Assembly (NCBI RefSeq): GCF_043641075.1
Contig: NZ_JBHZRC010000008.1
Coordinates: forward strand, 154,501 to 218,500
Origin: Bacillus_BD oryzisoli_A
GTDB taxonomy: Bacteria > Bacillota > Bacilli > Bacillales > Cytobacillaceae
Length of the DNA stretch: 64,000 nucleotides
Direction of reading: 5' to 3'
In this document: one piece after another, positions 58,178 through 64,000 of the stretch
Numbering within the stretch: position 1 is the first letter of the stretch
How the letters are laid out: every line of letters starts with the position of its first letter
The notes under the pieces: model-generated
Told to the model about the DNA's origin: nothing
Databases searched by the model: none
What the model saw: the letters and a program-made list of their open reading frames with translations, nothing else
Made by a program: the position numbers and the translations under genes

Positions 58178-58762
58178 TTAGACAAGCTGATAAAATAAGC
58201 CGCGTTGTGTATCAAACCATAACAGCTTGCCATGTTTGCGTTTAGGGATCCGTGTTTGCAAGCTCCATTCAGGATACTGTTTGATAATCTGAACTTGATC
58301 ACCTGTAGCTAAGGCAATAAATGATATATAATGCTCTTTTGTCATCGGATGATCGCTAGAAATAAACCATTCATTATCAATCACTGTCATGGATAGCTTT
58401 TCCTCGTCTGTTGCTTTCTTCGCTTCGAGAGGCTCTAGCTTTCGCCCACAGCAGGAAATGGTACTATTTCCAGTTGCTAATACGATATTATTACATGATG
58501 GACAGACAAAATAATGTGACCTTTTCATATTTCCTCCCACAAATTCATTCGACGATAATTCACCATCTAATATATTTTCTATATTTACTCCCAAGAGGGT
58601 CGATAAGCTTGGTAATAGCGTGACATCTGGGCATCCATTCCCGCGCTCCCATTTTGAAATCGTTCGATCAGAAATGTTCATTTGATCCGCTAATTGTTTC
58701 TGTGTCAGTCCTTTTTCTTTTCGCAAATGATAAATTAACTCTCCAACTTTACGATTATCCAT
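58178..58762 (-). CDS. XRE family regulator with zinc ribbon and desulfoferrodoxin-like tail
   Basis: 194 residues. HTH at 5-60 (VGELIYHLRKEKGLTQKQLADQMNISDRTISKWERGNG). Zinc ribbon near 88-108: CPSCN ... CCGRKLEPL. The tail, DHPMTKEHYISFIALATGDQVQIIKQYPEW, resembles the HPMxxEHyI segment that holds iron in superoxide reductase/desulfoferrodoxin, but later ligands are incomplete. It may sense metal or oxidative stress. AGGAGGG before the ATG. Confidence 0.8.
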   Translation of the reverse strand: MDNRKVGELIYHLRKEKGLTQKQLADQMNISDRTISKWERGNGCPDVTLLPSLSTLLGVNIENILDGELSSNEFVGGNMKRSHYFVCPSCNNIVLATGNSTISCCGRKLEPLEAKKATDEEKLSMTVIDNEWFISSDHPMTKEHYISFIALATGDQVQIIKQYPEWSLQTRIPKRKHGKLLWFDTQRGLFYQLV

Positions 58763-58869
58763 CCATTTTCCCTCCTGCTCTATTGATATCTTAGAGATTT
58801 ATAAGGCTGTAAGCAACAAACGCTCCGTAGAGTTAAAGGTGAGTTCCACTCGTTCGGCTCCCATATGGT

Positions 58870-58897
58870 AAAAAAAAGACCCTTCAAATGGGGTCTA
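58870..58897 (-). terminator. Terminator of the LysE gene
   Basis: On the minus strand AGACCCC and GGGTCT pair, followed by eight T residues. Confidence 0.85.
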
Positions 58898-58909
58898 ATA
58901 AAATTAAAT

Positions 58910-59542
58910 CTAATGATGAGCCTTTTCAAGAGCAAGTTTTATACCAAAACCTATCAATACTGTACCTGTGATTCCTTCAATCATATGTTGTGTTTTAGGT
59001 TTTTTCATAAAAGCACTAATCTGATTGATTAAATAGATATAAAGTAAAAACCAAACAGCAGTCAGAGCCGTATACGTGATACCCATTAAAAGGAACGGAA
59101 TAAAGGTATTGCTGTCAGCGTCCACGAATTGAGGCAGGAAGGTTAAGAAAAAGACAGCAACTTTTGGGTTTAGGAGATTGGTAAGGAATCCTTGTTTAAA
59201 ACAAGATGTGTTCTTGAACGGGCCTTTTGGGTTCGTCTCAACGCTTGCAGCGCCTTCCTTTTTCCTCAAAGACCACAGGGTTTTCACACCTAGATAAATT
59301 AAGTAAACGGCACCAACGTATTTGAAGACAGAAAATAATAACGCTGATTTCACGATGATTGCTGAAAGTCCTAATACTGCAGCAGAAGTATGGATAAGCA
59401 GGGCACAACAAGTACCTAAAGCTGTTTTAAGCCCCCCTAATTTACCAATCGTGACGGTGTTTTTTGTAGCAATGGCCGTATCGGGACCAGGTAAAAGAAT
59501 GAGAAAAATACACATGAGGACAAAAAGATAAAAGTTTTCCAT
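58910..59542 (-). CDS. LysE/RhtB family exporter
   Basis: 210 residues, six TM segments. Family signature LILLPGPDTAIATKNTVTIGKLGGLKTALGTC at residues 15-47, and CFKQGFLTNLLNPKVAVFFLTFLPQF in the middle. Exports amino acids or related metabolites; substrate not known. Faces away from the XRE gene at 59783. Confidence 0.88.
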   Translation of the reverse strand: MENFYLFVLMCIFLILLPGPDTAIATKNTVTIGKLGGLKTALGTCCALLIHTSAAVLGLSAIIVKSALLFSVFKYVGAVYLIYLGVKTLWSLRKKEGAASVETNPKGPFKNTSCFKQGFLTNLLNPKVAVFFLTFLPQFVDADSNTFIPFLLMGITYTALTAVWFLLYIYLINQISAFMKKPKTQHMIEGITGTVLIGFGIKLALEKAHH

Positions 59543-59688
59543 TTTGAGATCACCTTTCGGTTAGGATAAGTTATGAAACTGTGATTCTTACCATGTATTA
59601 TATATAAATCAGGTTATGAATTGAATATAAATTATATAAACATAGAGAAGAATCTGACGAATACAAGGGAATGACAAAACTGAAAAAG

Positions 59689-59715
59689 AGCCAAGGTGTC
59701 CGTCCCCCTGGCTTT
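59689..59715. repeat. AGCCAAGG...CCTGGCTT palindromic repeat
   Basis: AGCCAAGG and CCTGGCT flank a GTCCGTCCC core, the second repeat class (compare 28886). Confidence 0.55.
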
Positions 59716-59763
59716 AATGTAATATATAGATGGAGTAATGTAATATATATGTTACAATATATT
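59715..59763 (+). promoter_or_regulatory. Direct-repeat operator upstream of XRE gene
   Basis: TAATGTAATATATA occurs at 59715-59728 and 59736-59749, 21 bases apart (two DNA turns), followed by an inverted-like TGTTACAATATATT. Such an arrangement fits cooperative autoregulation by the small XRE protein. Confidence 0.6.
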
Positions 59764-59782
59764 CGGGGGAGGGATCTGTTCA

Positions 59783-60007
59783 TTGGAAAATAGGGTGAAG
59801 ATAGCGCGTGTTCAAGTAGGTTTAACTCAGCAGCAGTTGGCTGAGAAAATTGGGATCACGCGACAAACCATTAGCTTGATTGAAAAAGGAAAATATAATC
59901 CAACCTTAAAGCTGTGTCTGGATATTTGTTATGCAGTGAATAAAACATTAGATGAACTATTTTGGATAGAAAAGGAGAGTGATCACCATGAAAAAAATAA
60001 AGGATGA
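59783..60007 (+). CDS. Small XRE/HTH_3 regulator
   Basis: 74 residues, TTG start after GGGAGG. Helix-turn-helix: VKIARVQVGLTQQQLAEKIGITRQTISLIEKGKYNPTLKLCLDICYAVNKTLDELFW, the YozG-like type. It overlaps the next gene by 20 bases, so the two form a regulator/membrane-protein pair common in Firmicutes. Confidence 0.87.
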   Translation: MENRVKIARVQVGLTQQQLAEKIGITRQTISLIEKGKYNPTLKLCLDICYAVNKTLDELFWIEKESDHHEKNKG

Positions 60008-60419
60008 GCGGTTAATTTTACAAAATCTAAAAAATATCCGGATCGCATACATAATTCAAACCCTCGGTATTCTGGGGATATTGGGCTATGACTTCGTCAC
60101 AAAAGGGTTTGACGGAATGAGAGAAAATCCATTATGGCTTGTATTCATTCTCACAACGGTTATTTCTACCTATCTATCAATGAGTATTAGTATCGACCAT
60201 GAAGGAAATGAAAAATCCCCGAAAAAGGGTTTAACTATTTCACTGATTATTATCGTTATTGTTTCGATATTAATTGGATTTTTTGTATCCATTACGCATG
60301 GTTTTACGATAGCTAACGGGATAATGATGGGAGGGATTTTATTGATTTGCGGACTTGTGCCAGTCATTTATATTTACTATTTACGAACAAAGCGGCAGAA
60401 TGAACATTTCGATGAATAA
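59988..60419 (+). CDS. Four-TM membrane protein paired with XRE regulator
   Basis: 143 residues from ATG 59988 (AAGGAGAGTG upstream). TM segments at about 20-40, 52-70, 86-108 and 113-135; the rest hydrophilic (SISIDHEGNEKSPKKG). Similar two-gene units (small XRE plus DUF-type membrane protein) occur widely in Bacillus. Function unknown. Confidence 0.75.
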   Translation: MKKIKDERLILQNLKNIRIAYIIQTLGILGILGYDFVTKGFDGMRENPLWLVFILTTVISTYLSMSISIDHEGNEKSPKKGLTISLIIIVIVSILIGFFVSITHGFTIANGIMMGGILLICGLVPVIYIYYLRTKRQNEHFDE

Positions 60420-60426
60420 AAGGAAA

Positions 60427-60488
60427 GGGACAAAGGGCGCTTTGTTCCAGCATTACTACACTGGACCGCGGTGCCGTCCCTTTGTCCC
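60427..60488. repeat. GGGACAAAGGG inverted repeat between convergent genes
   Basis: GGGACAAAGGG and CCCTTTGTCCC at the ends, with inner CCAG/CTGG. Long hairpin; likely acts as bidirectional terminator for the genes ending at 60419 and 60499. A related GGGACAAAGAG fragment is at 63364. Confidence 0.7.
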
Positions 60489-60498
60489 CTTGCTCCTA

Positions 60499-61839
60499 TT
60501 AATTAGCAGGTGTATCTAATTGGTGTTGAGTAGTTATGACCTTTTCGCCTTGTTGATTGGCTAAGAAAACAGCAAATGCGGCAATGACTCCTGGAATCGC
60601 AAATACTAGGAAGTTTACCTGTAAAGTTAATTGTGAAGCGAGTAAAATTCCGCCAATCGTTGGTCCAAGTATTCCTCCAATCCGTCCAACTGCTAAGGCC
60701 CATCCTAGTGCGGTTGAGCGCATAGTGATTGGGTAGAATTGAGACGTATAGGAATGTGTAAGGTTTTGCGTTCCAACGGTTGCTGCCCCTGCAATCGCTA
60801 CCATAACATACAATAGAATCATATTTGTTGCAAAGCCAAGGCTTGTAATGGAAATCGCGGCAATGACAAAGAACAAAATTAATGCTTTACCAACACCCCA
60901 ACGGTCGGCTAACCAGCCCATGAGAATCGCACCGATGGTTGCCCCAACATTTAACGCAAGAAGGAAGCTTAAGCTTGAGCCAAGAGGGAAGCCAGCTTCG
61001 GTCATGAATTTTGGCAGCCACGTATTCAATCCATAAATCATCAATAGTGACATAAAGTATGTTAACCATATCATCACAGTTAAAAGGCCTCTATTTTCAG
61101 TGAATAAATTTTTAACTGGAGATGAATCCTGCTTAGGTTTATTTAAAACAAAGGTTTCATTCTCTACTGGTTTATACGTTGCATTAACTTTTACTAGAAT
61201 CTTTTGGATCCCTTTTTGATCATTTTTTGCCATTAATGTTCCTACTGAATCAGGTAATAATTTTACAAGGAACGGCAGGAACAATATTGGAAGGGCACCA
61301 AAGAAAAATACGGATTCCCAGCCAAAATTAGTGATGAGAATCATACTTAATAAAGCAGCGACAACACCGCCAATCGAATAGCCAGCCATAATTGTAGCAA
61401 TCATTCGGCTACGCAATCCATCTGGAGAATATTCACTAATTAACCCAATTACATTCGGCATCATACCGCCTAATCCTAAACCAGTAATGAATCGGAACAG
61501 TCCAAAAAGTTCTGGGCTTGGAGCTAATCCTGCAAGCAGCATAAATAGACTAAAGATAAAAACACAAATCAAGATGATCTTTTTTCGGCCTAATTTATCT
61601 GCTAAAGTTCCAAATATTAAAGCTCCAAACATCATACCGAATAAGGCATAGCTTCCATACATCCCTGCTTGAACAGCTGAAATTCCCCATTCTTTCATTA
61701 ACGTAGGTACCACTGCGCCATAGATCGTTAAATCAAACCCATCAAATAGCATTAATAGGGCGCCCCAGAAAAGCAGCATACCATGAAACCTATTGAATTT
61801 TGCCTTTTGAACCATTTGTTCCGCATTTGTTACTTGCAT
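60499..61839 (-). CDS. MFS transporter, aromatic acid:H+ symporter (AAHS) family
   Basis: 446 residues, twelve TM segments. AAHS hallmark DGFDLTIYGAVVP in helix 1 (conserved Asp), GTLADKLGRKKIIL in loop 2-3 and RFITGLGLGGMMPNVIGLISEY in helix 4. Members PcaK and BenK import benzoates with protons. AGGAGGAGG precedes the ATG. Its 5' region carries a near-perfect palindrome, probably an operator; no regulator gene is adjacent. Confidence 0.87.
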   Translation of the reverse strand: MQVTNAEQMVQKAKFNRFHGMLLFWGALLMLFDGFDLTIYGAVVPTLMKEWGISAVQAGMYGSYALFGMMFGALIFGTLADKLGRKKIILICVFIFSLFMLLAGLAPSPELFGLFRFITGLGLGGMMPNVIGLISEYSPDGLRSRMIATIMAGYSIGGVVAALLSMILITNFGWESVFFFGALPILFLPFLVKLLPDSVGTLMAKNDQKGIQKILVKVNATYKPVENETFVLNKPKQDSSPVKNLFTENRGLLTVMIWLTYFMSLLMIYGLNTWLPKFMTEAGFPLGSSLSFLLALNVGATIGAILMGWLADRWGVGKALILFFVIAAISITSLGFATNMILLYVMVAIAGAATVGTQNLTHSYTSQFYPITMRSTALGWALAVGRIGGILGPTIGGILLASQLTLQVNFLVFAIPGVIAAFAVFLANQQGEKVITTQHQLDTPAN

Positions 61840-61913
61840 TGTCTTCCTCCTCCTTTGATGTTATTTCCTTAATAAGTGCCACTACAGATTGAAAAATATA
61901 ATGACTTAATATA

Positions 61914-61938
61914 TTAACCACTATAAATATAGTGTTAA
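61914..61938 (-). promoter_or_regulatory. Palindromic operator upstream of the AAHS symporter
   Basis: TTAACCACTATAAATATAGTGTTAA is almost perfectly symmetric. Located about 75 bases before the start codon on the minus strand. The rest of 61940-62452 is AT-rich with one repeat fragment (62318-62350) and no gene. Confidence 0.6.
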
Positions 61939-62452
61939 TTAAATAAAAAATGAGAAATACTATGTTGCCCCTGTTTACTTGATTGAATAGGTGAGAAGAC
62001 TGTATTTCTTTTATTCTAGAGATCTTTATACAGTAATTGATCTGTGGCTTGGTATGCCTTTCAGTGGAGGGTAAAAATTTTGTGCGTGCATATTAATAGA
62101 GATTAGTTGCTGAATTTGGAATAAGTAATAGAATAATTTTATGTAAATTTAAAATAATCTGAATTAAATATAAATTTAATGCTTTTCTGATGTAATGTCT
62201 AATAAATATTTTCTTGAAGAAATAACCAAAATCCCAAAAAAAATGAGTGAATAGATTTCTTGACCCAGATAATTTTTAAAAAGACAGATTTAATCATATA
62301 GTAAAATAACGATTAAACTTTCCGATTAGCACGGAAATGGAGAAACATGATGAGTAGATAGCTGGCAAGTAATAAATACCTTTTTCTGTATATACTTTTT
62401 AAGAAAATTCTTATTATAATATAGAAGAAGATCAGAGCGAAGAGGTGAGAGG

Positions 62453-63346
62453 ATGAAATTTGTAACAGTAAAGGATCAGGATTGTGAATTTATTGGATTA
62501 GTAGATGAGTCGGAGAAGCTTGTTTTGCCATTAAAAAAGCTGTGGGATCAGTTAGAAAAGGGTGCTTTTCCTATCACGATGCTAGAGGCAGTGGAGCTTG
62601 GAGATGAGTTTATCACGAAGGTACAACGGTTAGTAGGAAATGTAACAAGTGAGTCATACATACCGTTAGATTCTGTTACAACGCTGGCACCTTTGACAAA
62701 GCTACGAAAAAATATATTCTGTGTGGGAAAGAATTATGTTGAACATGCAATCGAAATGGGAAGTGAAAAGGATATCCCCAAGCATCCGATTATTTTTACA
62801 AAAGCCCCAACAACCGTCGTAGGATACGGTGCAGAGGTTCAGAATCATCAGGATGTAACAAGTGAGCTGGATTATGAAGGGGAGCTAGCAGTTATTATTG
62901 GGAAAAAAGGGAGTAAAATCAGCAGGGAAGAGGCATTGGATTACGTTTTTGGCTACACCATTCTAAATGACGTAACAGCAAGAGATTTACAAGCGCAGCA
63001 TAAGCAATTTTTTATTGGTAAAAGTCTTGATACGACATGTCCAATGGGACCTTGGATTGTTCATGCCTCCGCAATCGAAAACCCTCATCATTTAGCACTG
63101 GAAACAAAAATTAATGGAGAAGTGAGGCAGTCTTCGAATACGAAGCATTTTATTTTTCCTATTGATGAAATCATCCATGTTCTATCAAAGGGCATGACCC
63201 TGGAGCCCGGGGATATTATTGCAACGGGAACGCCTGCAGGGGTGGGGAAAGGCTATAAGCCACCACGTTTTCTAAAGCCGGGTGACAAAATGGAAATCAC
63301 CATTGAGAAAATCGGAACATTAGTTAATACTATTTCGGAAAAGTAA
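62453..63346 (+). CDS. Fumarylacetoacetate hydrolase (FAH) family protein
   Basis: 297 residues. C-terminal FAH domain from about 80: FCVGKNYVEHAIEM, metal ligands in ELDYEGELAVIIGKKG (Glu, Glu) and GYTILNDVTARDLQ (Asp), plus GKSLDTTCPMGPW and GDIIATGTPAGVGKGY. N-terminal 75 residues form the small lead domain. Members act as acylpyruvases, isomerases or decarboxylases in aromatic ring degradation (HpcE/HpaG, NagK-like). AGAGGTGAGAGG before the ATG. Divergent from the AAHS symporter; likely part of the same aromatic theme. Confidence 0.87.
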   Translation: MKFVTVKDQDCEFIGLVDESEKLVLPLKKLWDQLEKGAFPITMLEAVELGDEFITKVQRLVGNVTSESYIPLDSVTTLAPLTKLRKNIFCVGKNYVEHAIEMGSEKDIPKHPIIFTKAPTTVVGYGAEVQNHQDVTSELDYEGELAVIIGKKGSKISREEALDYVFGYTILNDVTARDLQAQHKQFFIGKSLDTTCPMGPWIVHASAIENPHHLALETKINGEVRQSSNTKHFIFPIDEIIHVLSKGMTLEPGDIIATGTPAGVGKGYKPPRFLKPGDKMEITIEKIGTLVNTISEK

Positions 63347-63401
63347 CTTTTTTGATCGAAAGTGGGACAAAGAGAAAGGGGATTTTTCCCTTGACCTAGA
63401 C

Positions 63402-63440
63402 AATAAGCCAGCATCCGTTTGCCGGCTTATTTTTTTTTTA
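63402..63440 (+). terminator. Terminator of the FAH gene
   Basis: AATAAGCCAGCA and TGCCGGCTTATT followed by nine T residues. Confidence 0.9.
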
Positions 63441-63635
63441 GTTTTTTTGCTTGTTTCAATTATACTGAAGGATTAGAATATCCTCTTTGGTCATGCATTT
63501 TCAGATTAATATTTTTATATAAGTAAGGGAGAGATTTCTTATTTATTCTGTTGATGAATAAACTTAGAAAGAGTACCTGGTTCCTTTTGATTTTATAGTC
63601 TAACTCTATTTAACTATCAAAAAGGAGGTATATTT

Positions 63636-63920
63636 TTGAGAGTGCTGCGATTTATCCTAAGTGCAATCTTATTGCTAACGGGCCTTTTTCTCTTTTTTAC
63701 TAAGTTGGAATTAGCGGGAGTTATTGTATTAGTCATTGCCTTTATTCTTTTCCCTGCCGGAAGGGGTAATGCTAAGAAAGGGTCTAGTGTAAAAAGAGGG
63801 AACGACAGCCATTATGGTCATACTGACGATGACGATGATTGGGAGGATAAAGATGACCACGACTATGGCCATGGCCATGATGACAATGGAGGTTCTGACT
63901 CAGGAGGGTCTGATGATTGA
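63636..63920 (+). CDS. Small membrane protein with His/Asp-rich tail
   Basis: 94 residues, TTG start after AAGGAGG. Two close TM helices (LRFILSAILLLTGLFLFFT and AGVIVLVIAFILFPAG), a basic patch KKGSSVKRGN, then an acidic tail in which Asp, His and Gly dominate (HYGHTDDDDDWEDKDDHDYGHGHDDNGG). The tail looks metal-binding. Unknown function; no relative recognised. Confidence 0.7.
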   Translation: MRVLRFILSAILLLTGLFLFFTKLELAGVIVLVIAFILFPAGRGNAKKGSSVKRGNDSHYGHTDDDDDWEDKDDHDYGHGHDDNGGSDSGGSDD

Positions 63921-64000
63921 ATAAATGGTGTCAGCGTACTATGTCAAGTAAGATTTTTAGATTTTTGTGCATAGGTAACACAACTTACGTAGTTTTTTTA

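Overview
The window looks like chromosome from an aerobic, spore-forming Bacillaceae species (Bacillus/Neobacillus-like). The reasons are the AT-rich sequence, strong GGAGG-type ribosome sites, frequent GTG/TTG starts, U-tailed hairpin terminators, Spo0E-type phosphatases, a YvrJ/DUF1659/DUF2922 set and a TnpB-only insertion sequence. No rRNA, tRNA, CRISPR array or replication origin was seen. Much of the window is an aromatic-acid catabolic region split by carbohydrate, anaerobic and housekeeping genes, and it is heavily seeded with short dispersed repeats. Region 1 (0.9-17.7 kb) is a catabolic island around a XylR_N/V4R-PucR-type regulator. It holds an MHS-family symporter; an operon with a Cys-less thiolase-like protein, a DUF35 protein, two CaiB/BaiF CoA-transferases, a polytopic membrane protein and an M19 dipeptidase-like protein; a Rieske oxygenase followed by a complete TRAP transporter; and a second, paralogous Rieske oxygenase. 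Four promoters in this island share a two-part upstream signal, three of them with identical internal spacing. Region 2 (18-21.5 kb) encodes a 38-aa peptide, an amidase, a VOC protein, catechol 2,3-dioxygenase and an XylT-like [2Fe-2S] ferredoxin, a meta-cleavage module. Region 3 (21.6-24 kb) has a small sigma factor and the DUF1659, DUF2922 and YvrJ-family genes. Region 4 (24.2-31.1 kb) is an alpha-glucoside PTS locus: GH13 alpha-glucosidase, EIICB, EEP-family phosphoesterase, EIIA, LacI regulator and ROK glucokinase, with two matching LacI-type operators. Region 5 (32-36.7 kb, minus strand) reads as an anaerobic hydroxyproline module: glycyl-radical activase, HypD-like dehydratase, pyrroline-5-carboxylate reductase and PpnP. 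Region 6 (37.3-38.8 kb) is a TnpB-only IS605-group element. Region 7 (40.5-53.3 kb) is a second catabolic regulon: a two-subunit ring-hydroxylating dioxygenase, an extradiol dioxygenase, a 66-aa protein, a zinc alcohol/diol dehydrogenase, a C-C hydrolase, an MFS transporter, a divergent COG0523 GTPase/Spo0E-like pair, an IclR regulator and a tripartite tricarboxylate transporter (TctCBA). One long palindromic operator-promoter occurs three times and ties the dioxygenase operon, the transporter operon and the GTPase/Spo0E pair into one apparent IclR regulon. Region 8 (53.4-64 kb) is mixed: GNAT, Spo0E-like, DsbA-like with divergent TetR, aldo/keto reductase, small membrane proteins, XRE regulators, LysE exporter, an aromatic-acid MFS symporter and an FAH-family hydrolase. 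Together the genes cover uptake of aromatic acids (MHS, TRAP, TTT, AAHS), ring hydroxylation (three Rieske alpha subunits), ring cleavage (two extradiol enzymes) and fragment hydrolysis. No dedicated oxygenase reductase lies in the window, so electron supply must come from elsewhere. Two repeat systems stand out: a GGGACGGTTCT-core palindrome scattered from 19.6 to 57.2 kb, which also enters coding sequence, and larger non-coding elements in long and short or paired copies.
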